A DNA stretch of 64,000 nucleotides from the NCBI GenBank assembly GCA_016715115.1, contig JADKBM010000011.1, positions 62,001-126,000 on the forward strand. Direction: 5' to 3'. The notes under the pieces were generated by a model, which was not told where the DNA came from, made no database searches, and saw only the letters and a list, made by a program, of their open reading frames with translations. Origin of the DNA: Acidobacteriota bacterium (lineage in GTDB: Bacteria; Acidobacteriota; Blastocatellia; Pyrinomonadales; Pyrinomonadaceae). Made by a program: the position numbers and the translations under genes. Positions 1 through 8,423 of the stretch are shown in pieces. Positions within the stretch are counted from its first letter, which is position 1. Every line of letters starts with the position of its first letter.

Positions 1-1
1 C

Positions 2-208
2 GGCCGGACGGCGATCCACGAACTTCTGGATATGTCGGATTCGATCCGCGACCTGATCCTGGCGCGTCGGCCGGGGTCGGAAATCCGTCGTCAGGCTCAG
101 AAGGAAGGCCTTTCGAGTCTTCGCGCGGCAGCGCTCAAGAAAGTTTTCAACGGCCAGACGACGCTTCACGAGATCAATCGCGTGACGTTCGTTGAAGAAG
201 CCAAGTAA
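2..208 (+). CDS. PilB/GspE-type assembly ATPase, C-terminal end (partial)
   Basis: Only the last 68 codons are in the window. The frame opens at base 2 and reads GRTAIHELLDMSDSIRDLIL, the typical end of type IV pilus PilB or type II secretion GspE ATPases (GRxxIxEll followed by a helix with small and charged residues), and stops at TAA 206-208. The family is a hexameric cytoplasmic ATPase that powers pilin or pseudopilin polymerisation. It precedes the secretin by 225 bp on the same strand, which fits one pilus/secretion locus. PilB and GspE cannot be told apart from this fragment; PilT is also possible but less likely next to the secretin and pseudopilins. Confidence 0.8.
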   Translation, partial: GRTAIHELLDMSDSIRDLILARRPGSEIRRQAQKEGLSSLRAAALKKVFNGQTTLHEINRVTFVEEAK

Positions 209-433
209 GCGATTGCTGATCCGTCTCGCCGGATTTCCGGACGCAGGAAACGAAATCGGGAAAGAGCGGAACCGCGAACGTTGCAATTTTGGGCTAATCG
301 TTTGAAAATAGAGTGTTTTTTGCCGCTTCGGCGCGAATCGCGAAGTTTTGAAACTTTGCCGCCCGGTTCGCGTGTAGTCTGCTGAACGATTCGCCTTGAA
401 AAGTTCGAAATTATCTCCGAAAGAAAAGTTGCT

Positions 434-2914
434 ATGAAAAAATTCGCAAATCTTCGTTTCGCAATGTGCCTCGTTTTGTTTTTCTCTCTGTTGTCGCCGA
501 CGGCGGTTCTCGCGTTCGGCGAAGGCAAGAAGTTCTTCAAAGAGGGAATGCGCGCCTCGGTCGCCGAGGACTGGGACAAGGCCGTCGAGAAATTCGCGCT
601 GGCCGTCAACGAAGACCCGCGAAATCCGGAGTATCGTCTTCATTATCAGCGCGCGCTGTTTATGGCGTCGCAGCAGTATATGAAGAAGGGCAACGCGCTG
701 GCCAACGAAAAGGACTACAAAGGCGGTTACGAAATGTACCGGCGCGCTTACGGATATGATCCGACGAACGAGCTTGCCAAGGCCGAAATGGAGCGTATGG
801 CCCGTTTGTACAAGGACCAGGCCAACGGCGGAAAGGAAGAATCGAAGGACGGCGTGAAACTCGTTCCGACCAATTTCTCGCCGCAGAATCTTCCGCCGAA
901 TTTTCAGGTGCCTCAGAAACTCGAGGTTTTGACGGATTTCTACTTTCCGAACCGCGATTTGCAGGAAGTCGTCAAGGAACTCGCCCGCCGGCTCGATCTT
1001 AACGTTCTGTTCGACATCGATTCGTTCCGGCAGAAGACGAATATCACGATCGATCTCAAGGAAGTGACGGCCGCGAAGGCGCTTGACTACATATTCTTGC
1101 AGCAGAATCTTTTCTTCCAGAAGGTCGGACCGCGGACGATCCTCGTTGCCAACCAACAGCGCCGCAACTTTTTCCAGCAGTTGGTTTTGCGGACCTTCTA
1201 TCTTGCCAATGCGAGCCCGAAGGACGTCGCGAAGGTGGTTCAGCAAGCGATTCCGGTTCAACAGGGCAGAACGCCGACCATCGTTTTGACCGATGACGAG
1301 ACGAACTCGATCACGCTTCGCGACACGGCCGAGAACATCGAGTTGATGGAGCAATTGATCAAATCGCTTGACAAGGACCGGGCTGAGGTCGTGATGGATG
1401 TTTCGATCTACGAGGTAAACAAGAACGATCTGCTTCAGTTTGGCAACCAGTTGGGATCCGCCGGCGACAACGGCACGCTGAGAAATCTCGGCGGCGTCAA
1501 TCTGCCGTTCCTGTGGAAAGGAACAACGCAGAATATCACGTCGCAGTTTCCGTTCAAGGCGGCTGACGTGGCAAGCATCGCGCTCGGACTTCCGATCAGC
1601 AACATCACCGCGCTTCAGACAAAATCGAATACGAAGCTGATCGCGTCGACGCAGATCCACGCCTTCAACAACCAGGACTCGTCGGCCCGCATCGGTCAGC
1701 GCGTGCCTGTCAGAACGGCGTCTTTCGCGCCCGTCGGAACAACCGGAAACACAAACAACAACAACTTCGTCGGCGACGTGATCAACTACGAGCAAGTCGG
1801 ACTGACGCTGAAATTCAAACCGATCGTTTTCCCGAATCAAGACGTGCAGGTGGCGATGGAGATCGAATCGAAGGACGTCGCCGGTGCGAACACCCTGACC
1901 CCGATCTTCACCGAACGGACGATCAAGGGCACCGCGCGCGTTCAGAACAACAAAACGCTGCTGCTCGCGAGCGTTGCGCAGGGCGTCGAAGCCAACGGCC
2001 GTTCGGGGTTGCCGCTGCTCGGACTGATTCCGATCCTCGGACGTCTGTTCACTGCTCCGACCAAGGATAACCGTCAGGTCGACATCGTCATTGCGATCAC
2101 GCCGCGAGTCATTCGGGCGCCGACGATCCTGCCCGAAGACATAATAGAGCGGCCGACCGGAAGCGTCGCGACGCCGACGAGCGGATCGCTCGAAGCGATG
2201 CTCATCCAGGACGAGATCAACGAGCAGTTGGCCGCGGCGCGTCGTTTGGGCAACACCGCGAAGGTTCAGCTGCCGGATCAGAAGATCGAGCCGATGCCGA
2301 CGTACGTCAGGTCGGATGAAACGACGAACGCTTCGGTCGAGAAAACGGATGAAACGAAGACCGATCCGACCGTCGCGACGATCAAGCCGATCGATGCGAC
2401 AAACGTCAAGACGCTTCCGATCAATGCGACGTCCGACACATCGGATCCTGATTCGCTCGTTCCGAAACCGATCGCGTTGCCGCTCAATCAACTCTCGCTG
2501 AAAACTCCGGAGACGAACGCTTTGACGGCGAATCTCCAGTTTTTGCCGGCGTTGCCTGAACTGAAGGCCGGAGAGAGGACGCGCCTGGCGATTCTGGTGC
2601 GCACCGCCGCCCCGTTTCGTTCGGCGGTTCTCGGACTCAAGTTCGACGACAAGAAACTCGCCGTGCGGGCCGTCGGCTTCGGCGATGTTTTCGGTGCGGA
2701 ACTCGCGGGCAAAGCCGCTTTGCCTTTCCTGAATCAAAACGGGAAGATGTATGTTTCGTTGTCGTCGCCAAAGGATACGGCGGAAAATTCGTCCGGGATA
2801 ATCGCGTTTATCGAGGTCGAGGCGCTCGCCGACGGCAGACACGAGATCTCGTTCGATTCGGAGATAATGACGATGCTCACGAATGACGGGCAAACGATTA
2901 GCGTGAAATTCTAG
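434..2914 (+). CDS. Secretin (PilQ/GspD family) with TPR N-terminus and cohesin-like C-terminus
   Basis: 826 aa outer-membrane secretin. Residues 1-27 form a signal peptide ending TAVLA. Residues about 30-135 are TPR-like helices. A short N-domain follows at about 170-240 (DFYFPNRDLQEVVKELARRL), then a secretin N1-like repeat at 250-320, and the secretin barrel domain at about 320-565, including GQRVPVRT near 419 and the VDIVIAITPRVIR strand near 550-562. A Thr/Asp-rich linker leads to a beta-sandwich at about 695-826 that resembles the cohesin-like domain seen in some GspD-type proteins (LAILVRTAAPFRSAVLGLKF). It is preceded by the assembly ATPase and followed after 4 bp by two pseudopilins, so it is probably the outer-membrane channel of that machine. 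Whether the machine is a T4P or T2SS cannot be decided. Confidence 0.88.
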   Translation: MKKFANLRFAMCLVLFFSLLSPTAVLAFGEGKKFFKEGMRASVAEDWDKAVEKFALAVNEDPRNPEYRLHYQRALFMASQQYMKKGNALANEKDYKGGYEMYRRAYGYDPTNELAKAEMERMARLYKDQANGGKEESKDGVKLVPTNFSPQNLPPNFQVPQKLEVLTDFYFPNRDLQEVVKELARRLDLNVLFDIDSFRQKTNITIDLKEVTAAKALDYIFLQQNLFFQKVGPRTILVANQQRRNFFQQLVLRTFYLANASPKDVAKVVQQAIPVQQGRTPTIVLTDDETNSITLRDTAENIELMEQLIKSLDKDRAEVVMDVSIYEVNKNDLLQFGNQLGSAGDNGTLRNLGGVNLPFLWKGTTQNITSQFPFKAADVASIALGLPISNITALQTKSNTKLIASTQIHAFNNQDSSARIGQRVPVRTASFAPVGTTGNTNNNNFVGDVINYEQVGLTLKFKPIVFPNQDVQVAMEIESKDVAGANTLTPIFTERTIKGTARVQNNKTLLLASVAQGVEANGRSGLPLLGLIPILGRLFTAPTKDNRQVDIVIAITPRVIRAPTILPEDIIERPTGSVATPTSGSLEAMLIQDEINEQLAAARRLGNTAKVQLPDQKIEPMPTYVRSDETTNASVEKTDETKTDPTVATIKPIDATNVKTLPINATSDTSDPDSLVPKPIALPLNQLSLKTPETNALTANLQFLPALPELKAGERTRLAILVRTAAPFRSAVLGLKFDDKKLAVRAVGFGDVFGAELAGKAALPFLNQNGKMYVSLSSPKDTAENSSGIIAFIEVEALADGRHEISFDSEIMTMLTNDGQTISVKF

Positions 2915-2918
2915 CTTT

Positions 2919-3560
2919 ATGCGGGTCGCAAAATCCACAATTCGGGATCGCGTCTCTCAAAGCGGTTTCACACTGCTCGAACTCGTCATCACGCTGACCG
3001 TGATGTCGGTCGTCGTCCTGGCGACGATCCCGATCGCGCAGAACGCGGTGAAGCGGCAGAAGGAGATGCGCTTGCGCGAAACACTCCGGCAGATCCGGAG
3101 CGCGATCGACGAATTCAAGCGCGACACCATCGGAGCCTGCCCGCAAGGCGCGGTCACGACTTCCAACCCGACGCAGGCCGGCGTGAATATCCCTGCGGAT
3201 CCGCGAAGCCGCGTCGTGATCGACGACTGCAAGATCTTCACGACGGACAATCTGGATCGTTATCCGCCGGACCTGAAGACGCTCGTCGACGGGGTCAAGG
3301 TCAAAGCCCGTGGATTGCAAACCCGGCAGGGAAGCGTTTTCGATGAAAAGAATGCGACGGAGATAAACGACAATAAGGAAGTTACAAAAGTCTATCTGAG
3401 GGAAATGCCGATCGATCCGATGACGGGCAAGGATGATTGGGTCTTGCGGTCCTCATACCAGACCAAAGATGCGTCGAGTTGGGATGAGATAAATCTGTTC
3501 GACGTGCGGACGTCATCCGACGAAGAAGCGCTAAACGGAGAGAAATACAGTGATTGGTAA
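2919..3560 (+). CDS. Type II secretion/type IV pilus pseudopilin (GspG-like), first copy
   Basis: 213 aa. An N-terminal basic leader is followed by the prepilin peptidase site SGFTLLELVITLTVMSVV (cleavage expected after Gly, with Glu at +5) and a single hydrophobic helix. The RxxxLRETLRQIRSAIDEFKRD segment is typical of GspG-like pseudopilins, and the C-terminal half has the MPIDPMTGKDDW motif of the calcium-loop region. The start ATG lies 4 bp after the secretin stop, implying translational coupling. The C-terminus overlaps the next pseudopilin by 11 bp. Expected role: subunit of the periplasmic pseudopilus extruded through the secretin. Confidence 0.88.
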   Translation: MRVAKSTIRDRVSQSGFTLLELVITLTVMSVVVLATIPIAQNAVKRQKEMRLRETLRQIRSAIDEFKRDTIGACPQGAVTTSNPTQAGVNIPADPRSRVVIDDCKIFTTDNLDRYPPDLKTLVDGVKVKARGLQTRQGSVFDEKNATEINDNKEVTKVYLREMPIDPMTGKDDWVLRSSYQTKDASSWDEINLFDVRTSSDEEALNGEKYSDW

Positions 3561-4023
3561 GGGTTTGCGGGCATTTTTGAAGTTGAGGCGACCGGGGAGC
3601 GGTGCCCTGCGGCCAAGATTCGAAGCCGGAGACCCCAAATCCCGGTCCGAACGCGGTTTTTCGCTTTTGGAACTGATGATGGCGATCTTCATTCTGATCA
3701 TCCTTCTCTCGGTCGCACTGCCCGCGTATCAGCGCAGCGTTCAGCACGCACGGGAAACCGTTCTCAAGGAGAATCTCTGGCAGATTCGGCGGCAGATAGA
3801 CCAGTATTCGGCCGACAAGGGAAAACTGCCGCAGTCTCTGAACGAGCTTGTCGAGGGTAAATACCTTCGGGAACTTCCGGTCGATCCGATCCTGGAACGC
3901 GCGGAATGGAATGAAGTGATGGGCGAAGACCCGAATTCGACAGAGAATTCGCAAGGCCTCGTCGATGTCAAGAGTCTCGCGGAGGGCGAGGATTCTGATG
4001 GGAAGAAGTACGAAGCGTATTGA
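3550..4023 (+). CDS. GspG-like pseudopilin, second copy
   Basis: 157 aa. The leader is unusually long (about 35 residues, MIGKGLRAFLKL...) before the prepilin motif RGFSLLELMMAIFILIILL; an internal start could shorten it, but no better Shine-Dalgarno is evident. After the hydrophobic helix comes ETVLKENLWQIRRQIDQYSA and then LRELPVDPILERAEW, matching the GspG fold seen in the preceding gene, of which it is a shorter paralogue. It overlaps that gene by 11 bp. Probably a second pseudopilus subunit processed by the same prepilin peptidase. Confidence 0.88.
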   Translation: MIGKGLRAFLKLRRPGSGALRPRFEAGDPKSRSERGFSLLELMMAIFILIILLSVALPAYQRSVQHARETVLKENLWQIRRQIDQYSADKGKLPQSLNELVEGKYLRELPVDPILERAEWNEVMGEDPNSTENSQGLVDVKSLAEGEDSDGKKYEAY

Positions 4024-4086
4024 TTCGAGGCCTACGGAATCAATGAAGGTTTGAGGCTTCGGGGAAGTCGGATTCGGTCAAAGAAA

Positions 4087-5004
4087 ATGTTCCAGCCAAA
4101 TTATCCAAAATGCGCGTTCGGCCTCGAAAGCGATTTCGTCACCGCGGTCGCCGTTCAATCCGAGGGTCGGGGTCAGTTCGGGATTCGCCAGGCGGCGTCC
4201 GTCGAACTTCCCGCGGGTCTTTTGAATCCGAGCTTTCTTGAGCGCAACATCACGGACGTCGGCGAGTTGATCTCGATCATTGAAGACGTTTGCGTCCGGG
4301 CCGGACTTGCCGGGCATAAACGTTGGTCCGTTTCACTTCCGGGAAATACCGCGCGAACATCGATCTTGTCGCTTGAGACCGAACCCGCTTCAAAGAAGGA
4401 ATTGAACGAGATAATCGACTGGAAGGCCGAGAACAGTTTCGGCGCTCCGGCATCGGAACTGCGCCTTTCGCTCAAGAAGATCTCGCCGGACCGCGACGGA
4501 AAGACACGCTATTTCGCGACGGCGGTGACCCTGTCCGTGATCGACGAATACGAGTCGATGTTCGAATCCTGCGGTTGGCAGGCGGGACTGATCCTGCCGC
4601 GCGCGTTGAGCGAGGCGAATTGGCTCAACGAAAAGAACGCCGCGCGCGATTCATTGCTCATCAGTTCGCAAAGCGACGGATTCACGGCGCTTCTGCTGCG
4701 CGGAAGCGAACCGGTCGTGGTTCGCAACGTGACGTGCACCGCCGAAGAGACCGATGACGAGATCTTTCGGCTTTTGATGTTTTACAACGACCGCCTCGCG
4801 GCGGCGACGGGCGACAGTCTCGATCGCGTTCTCGTCGTCGGAAAGGGAATCGACGGCAAGCGTGTCCGGGCAATATCTGCCGAGGCTCTCGGCCGTGAAC
4901 TCAACGTTCTGCGGCCAGAGGATGTCGGTCTCAACCTTCCGGTCGGAAGTATGGGTTTCGATGAACTCGCGGCACCGGCCGGCATTGCGACGCTCGGCGT
5001 CTGA
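4087..5004 (+). CDS. PilM-like actin-fold protein (type IV pilus assembly / GspL-like)
   Basis: 305 aa from ATG 4087 (reading MFQPNYPKCAFGLE); the frame is open to 4051 but the upstream residues look non-native. The opening CAFGLESDFVTAVAV resembles the PilM/GspL actin-like phosphate-1 region, followed by SVSLPGNTARTSIL and LNEIIDWKAENSFGAPASEL, a PilM hallmark segment. PilM normally sits in the cytoplasm and binds PilN at the inner membrane. Here no PilN or PilO gene follows: the next feature is a terminator and then a sigma factor. Either the partner genes lie elsewhere or this is a reduced assembly platform. Confidence 0.75.
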   Translation: MFQPNYPKCAFGLESDFVTAVAVQSEGRGQFGIRQAASVELPAGLLNPSFLERNITDVGELISIIEDVCVRAGLAGHKRWSVSLPGNTARTSILSLETEPASKKELNEIIDWKAENSFGAPASELRLSLKKISPDRDGKTRYFATAVTLSVIDEYESMFESCGWQAGLILPRALSEANWLNEKNAARDSLLISSQSDGFTALLLRGSEPVVVRNVTCTAEETDDEIFRLLMFYNDRLAAATGDSLDRVLVVGKGIDGKRVRAISAEALGRELNVLRPEDVGLNLPVGSMGFDELAAPAGIATLGV

Positions 5005-5033
5005 AAATTGGCGCTATCGCATTTTCAGCGGAG

Positions 5034-5067
5034 AAACCTCCGGACATCCGAGTCCCGAGGTTTTTTG
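5034..5067 (+). terminator. Rho-independent terminator after the pilus operon
   Basis: The arms AACCTC and GAGGTT flank an inner small hairpin and are followed directly by a run of six T. It lies 30 bp after the PilM-like stop and marks the end of the secretion operon. Confidence 0.75.
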
Positions 5068-5151
5068 TTTGGCATCATTCCGGCGGCACCGGATGATTTC
5101 GCTTTCCGAACTGAAACTTTTTTGAAATAATAGCCGTACAAATTTGGCGTC

Positions 5152-5760
5152 ATGACTACGAAAGCATTAGCACTACAGAAATCCGCGGCTGCCTTGACAG
5201 ACATCGAACTCATCGCGAGCGCGATGCGCGGTCGCGAGGCCGGTTTCGAAGAGCTCGTGCGTCGTTACCAGCGGCCGATCACGAATTACGTGTTTCGAAT
5301 GCTCAACGACTACGATTCTTCGCTCGACGTGACGCAGGAAGTATTCATAAAGGTTTACAACTCGCTCAGCAAGTACAGCTCCGAATACAAGTTCTCGACC
5401 TGGCTCTACCGCATCGCGCACAATGCCGCGATCGATCATATTCGCCGCAAGTCGCCGAATCAACAGAGTCTTGAGGCCGAGAACGGTGACGGATCATTCC
5501 AGCTGCAGCTCGAGTGTCCGAATCCGACGCCGGAACAGGAACGCGAACGGAGTGAATGGCGAACCGAGATCGCCGCGGTCGTCAAATGTCTTCCGGCCGC
5601 GTATCGTGAACTTATTCTATTGCGTCATTCGCAGGATTTGAGCTACGACGAGATCGCGGAGATCACCAACCTGCCGCTCGGAACCGTCAAGAACCGTCTT
5701 TTCCGGGCCCGCGAGATGATGCGCGAGATATTTATCGAGCGCGGTTTTACAAGGATCTGA
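5152..5760 (+). CDS. ECF-type RNA polymerase sigma factor (RpoE-like)
   Basis: 202 aa, usual ECF size. Region 2 is clear: FEELVRRYQRPITNYVFRML, then DVTQEVFIKVYNSL and FSTWLYRIAHNAAIDHIRR. Region 4 is LPAAYRELILLRHSQDLSYD with the HTH EIAEITNLPLGTVKNRLFRA. It would direct RNA polymerase to a stress or envelope regulon. The DUF4870-like gene follows 11 bp later and a zinc-finger anti-sigma gene follows that, so the cluster is probably one operon with its own negative regulator. No clear ribosome binding site precedes the ATG. Confidence 0.93.
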   Translation: MTTKALALQKSAAALTDIELIASAMRGREAGFEELVRRYQRPITNYVFRMLNDYDSSLDVTQEVFIKVYNSLSKYSSEYKFSTWLYRIAHNAAIDHIRRKSPNQQSLEAENGDGSFQLQLECPNPTPEQERERSEWRTEIAAVVKCLPAAYRELILLRHSQDLSYDEIAEITNLPLGTVKNRLFRAREMMREIFIERGFTRI

Positions 5761-5771
5761 GGAGTTAATCT

Positions 5772-6149
5772 ATGAACTACGAAATGCAAAACCGGCCGCC
5801 GATGATGCTGACGACTCCGGAAGAACGTCAGATGGGGATGTTCCTTCACCTGTCGCAGTTGGCGAACATAGTCTTGCCGCCGGCCGGATTGGTTCTTCCG
5901 ATCGTGCTCTGGCAGGTTAAGAAAGACGAAATGCCGGGGCTCGACAGACACGGCAAGATGGTCGTCAACTGGATGATCTCGTCGCTGATCTACTTCTTCG
6001 TCAGCGGTATTTTGGTGTTTGTCATCGTCGGCTTTTTCTTGCTCCTGGCGCTCGCGCTTCTGAGCGTGATCTTTCCGATCGTCGGCGCGGTCAAGGCCAA
6101 CAACGGAGAGCTTTGGGAGTACCCGCTCACGATCAAGTTCTTGAAGTAG
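5772..6149 (+). CDS. DUF4870-like small membrane protein
   Basis: 125 aa with about three hydrophobic segments. The motif FLHLSQLANIVLPPAGLVLP and then HGKMVVNWMISSLIYF match the DUF4870 (Tic20-like) pattern, in which a conserved N-W/F follows a short loop. The gene has a good Shine-Dalgarno (GAGGAG) and sits between sigma and anti-sigma genes, so it may be part of the envelope response they control. Biochemical function is unknown for the family. Confidence 0.75.
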   Translation: MNYEMQNRPPMMLTTPEERQMGMFLHLSQLANIVLPPAGLVLPIVLWQVKKDEMPGLDRHGKMVVNWMISSLIYFFVSGILVFVIVGFFLLLALALLSVIFPIVGAVKANNGELWEYPLTIKFLK

Positions 6150-6153
6150 TCTA

Positions 6154-6726
6154 ATGGAATTGGAACCCGCAAAATCTGATCGGTCGTGTCCGCGGAAACA
6201 GATCGCGGCCTACCTCGACGGCGAACTTGGCGCCGGCGACGAGTTTGACCTTGAACTTCATTTTGCGGAATGCCCGAACTGCCGGGCCGAACTAAACGAG
6301 CAGAAGCGGCTTTTGTTCGCGCTCGACGGAGTTCTTGACGAGCGGCCGGAGATCGAACTTCCGGAAAATTTTGCGAAAGTAGTGGCGACGAACGCCGAAT
6401 GTCGGGTCGAAGGTCTCCGTTGTCCGATCGAACGCGGGCGCGCCTTGTTCGTCTGTTTGCTGCTCGGTGGCCTCGTTCTTTTCGGTCTCGGCGCGGATTC
6501 GGTCTCCAGTTTTGGATTTGTCGGTTCGGTTGCCGATAGGACGCTCGCGGTCGCGGCGTTTTTCGGTCACTTGCTTATGGACCTCGCTGTGGCCGTGTCG
6601 GTCATTGTTCGCTCGATGTTCCCGCAGGTGGTTTTCAAATCAGCGGTTCCGGTCGGATTGCTGGTCGTCGCCGGGGTTTTCTCGGTTTTCTTCGTCGCAA
6701 AAATTCTCAGACAAACTCGATCTTAG
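6154..6726 (+). CDS. Zinc-finger anti-sigma factor, membrane-anchored
   Basis: 190 aa. The N-terminus holds a ZAS-like module: an initial Cys (SCPRKQIAAYLDGEL), then ELHFAECPNCRAEL, giving H-x3-C-x2-C. This is followed by a region of low complexity and two hydrophobic segments (about residues 88-110 and 160-185). Known ZAS proteins hold a cognate ECF sigma factor inactive at the inner membrane. The sigma gene two genes upstream is the natural partner, although a DUF4870-like gene separates them. Confidence 0.85.
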   Translation: MELEPAKSDRSCPRKQIAAYLDGELGAGDEFDLELHFAECPNCRAELNEQKRLLFALDGVLDERPEIELPENFAKVVATNAECRVEGLRCPIERGRALFVCLLLGGLVLFGLGADSVSSFGFVGSVADRTLAVAAFFGHLLMDLAVAVSVIVRSMFPQVVFKSAVPVGLLVVAGVFSVFFVAKILRQTRS

Positions 6727-6745
6727 TTCAAGCAAAAAAAGAAAC

Positions 6746-7711
6746 GTGAGCCAGATCAGCGCGACAATTGAAAGACTTGACGATTCGCCCTTTCAATTGC
6801 GACGGATGGCGTTCGGTGTCGTCCTTACATTACTTCTTCACGTTGGCCTTTTTGCGCAGGCCACGCAGGTTTCGACAGCCGACGGACAGGAAACTCTGAT
6901 CGTCGAGGATGCGCCCGACATCGAGATCCTCGCATTCGGCAAGAACGTCATCGTCAAACAACACGCAAAAGGGGTCTTCGCATTCGGCGGGAACGTCATC
7001 GTCGAAGGCATTGTCGATGCTGACGTCGCGACCATCGGCGGATCGGTGACTCAAAAGGAAGGCGCGAGGATCGGCGGCGACGTCATCGTGCTTGGCGGAA
7101 CATTCACCGCCGAAGGCAAGCAGCCGCTGCGCAATGCCGAACGCGAAACCGTCGTCATCGGCGTTTTTGAGGAAGAATTCCGGAACTTCGCGCAAAACCC
7201 GACGGCAATCTTGTCGCCGAGCCTGTCGTGGAGTTTTGTCGCCCAGCGAATCCTCTCGGTTCTGTTCTGGTTCGTCATTACGTTCGCCGTGACGACCATT
7301 TCGCCCGGCGGGATCGGTCGTGCCGTGGCGCGGTTTCAGTTGTCGAGCGCCAAGATCATCGGCCTCGGGATCGCCGGTCTCATTCTTTCAAGTGTCGGCA
7401 TCGTCGTCAGCGTCGGTTTTCTGCCCGGATATCTCGGCGGGATTCTCGGGTTGATGATGCTGTTTCTTCTTTTTTCGGCGTATGTTTTCGGTCGCGTGGC
7501 GCTTCAGGTCAGCCTCGGCAAATTCCTGCAGAAGCAGTTGATCCCTGTATCGAGCCATTCTGAGACGATGGCGATTCTGGTCGGAGTCGTGGCCTGGACC
7601 GCGATCCTTTCGATTCCTTACATTTGGACGGTCGCACTGATCGTTCTGTTTTCGGCGAGCATCGGACTCGTCCTGACCGCCCGCTCCGGCAACTCCTGGC
7701 AGAATTCCTGA
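6746..7711 (+). CDS. Bactofilin-like/polymer-forming exported protein with C-terminal membrane domain
   Basis: 321 aa from GTG 6746 (an alternative ATG is 6806; the frame stays open further upstream inside the anti-sigma gene). A hydrophobic N-terminal segment (VVLTLLLHVGLFAQ) looks like a signal peptide. Residues about 40-120 form a short beta-helix-like repeat (ILAFGKNVIVKQ, VFAFGGNVIVEG, VATIGGSVTQKE, GGDVIVLGG), the spacing seen in polymer-forming bactofilin-like proteins. Four or so transmembrane helices follow. Likely an envelope protein co-expressed with the sigma/anti-sigma genes; the exact role is unknown. Confidence 0.65.
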   Translation: MSQISATIERLDDSPFQLRRMAFGVVLTLLLHVGLFAQATQVSTADGQETLIVEDAPDIEILAFGKNVIVKQHAKGVFAFGGNVIVEGIVDADVATIGGSVTQKEGARIGGDVIVLGGTFTAEGKQPLRNAERETVVIGVFEEEFRNFAQNPTAILSPSLSWSFVAQRILSVLFWFVITFAVTTISPGGIGRAVARFQLSSAKIIGLGIAGLILSSVGIVVSVGFLPGYLGGILGLMMLFLLFSAYVFGRVALQVSLGKFLQKQLIPVSSHSETMAILVGVVAWTAILSIPYIWTVALIVLFSASIGLVLTARSGNSWQNS

Positions 7712-7736
7712 TCGTCTGATTCCCACAGATCAACTT

Positions 7737-7775
7737 GAACCACGAAGGGCGCGAAGGATCACGAAGAGTTTCCTG
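7737..7775 (+). repeat. CACGAAG-type dispersed repeat, copy 1
   Basis: 39 bp reading ACCACGAAGGGCGCGAAGG and ending TTTCCTG. A close copy lies at 8036-8073, with the same order of CACGAAG, ACGAAGGATCACGA and GTTTCCTG blocks. Confidence 0.7.
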
Positions 7776-7835
7776 ATTCCTGTTTTCCGCAGTCTTAATC
7801 CGCTGAAACATAAACCCGGTTTACGCGTTAGAGAC

Positions 7836-7863
7836 TTCGCGTCATTTCGCGTCGCTTAGCGGT
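7836..7863 (+). repeat. TTCGCGTC-type dispersed repeat, copy 1
   Basis: 28 bp with two TTCGCGTC blocks ending in TAGCGGT. The same pattern occurs on the other strand at 29,981-30,008 with three or so differences. Confidence 0.6.
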
Positions 7864-8035
7864 CAGAATACAAGTGGCGACACGCGATCACGTTTTTAGT
7901 GAACTTAACAAAATACCGACCGCGAAGCGATGCTAAGACAACATCGGAATGCATTCAATTCGGGAGAATTTTCTTTCCGCTGAAATGCCGGAACATTGTT
8001 GGGTGTCCCAATGCGGAAAACAGGAGATGAACCTA

Positions 8036-8073
8036 GACCACGAAGCGCACGAAGGATCACGAGAAGTTTCCTG
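8036..8073 (+). repeat. CACGAAG-type dispersed repeat, copy 2
   Basis: Second copy of the repeat at 7737-7775, same strand, with a few substitutions and one indel. Confidence 0.7.
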
Positions 8074-8285
8074 TCTTTCTTACTTTAGATGTGGTTTCGG
8101 ACAAGCGCGGTAGTTTGGCGGGCGGGGCCGTTCGAACCCGGATAAACCCAAATCATTAAGGAACTTCCCGCGAAAGACGCAAAAACTACCCGAAATGCGA
8201 AGAGTTCGCGTTTTGAAGGTATTGGAGGGCAATGGTCAGGCCGGGAAGTCCGTCGATCGACTCTCACCTCGCAATCCAGGCTAAA

Positions 8286-8314
8286 TTTACAATTCTTTAC
8301 AGATTGGGTAAAAC
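8286..8314 (+). promoter_or_regulatory. Possible sigma-70-like promoter
   Basis: TTTACA, a 17 bp spacer and TAAAAC, about 110 bp upstream of the exported protein gene at 8424. The -10 is poor, so this is only a candidate. Confidence 0.25.
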
Positions 8315-8423
8315 CTTTTTCCAAAAATACACGTCTGTATCCTTGAAGTCGCGTAACTTTGTTGCCGCGAGCTGCGTATCAGTGGTTCATATTTCATCGG
8401 ATCAAGGAAAGGGACATATTTAA

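Larger units (their letters stand above)
7712..8423. other. Intergenic region with degenerate dispersed repeats
   Basis: About 710 bp with no convincing gene. It holds two copies of a CACGAAG-type repeat, one copy of a TTCGCGTC-type repeat and a weak promoter-like pair before the next gene. A 79-codon minus-strand ORF at 8085-8324 is made of the same repeats and was not accepted. Confidence 0.6.

Noticed and set aside
8104..8160. tRNA-like T-loop (GTTCGAA) on the minus strand
   Set aside because: The bases on both sides do not form a T stem, and no acceptor or anticodon stem can be drawn.
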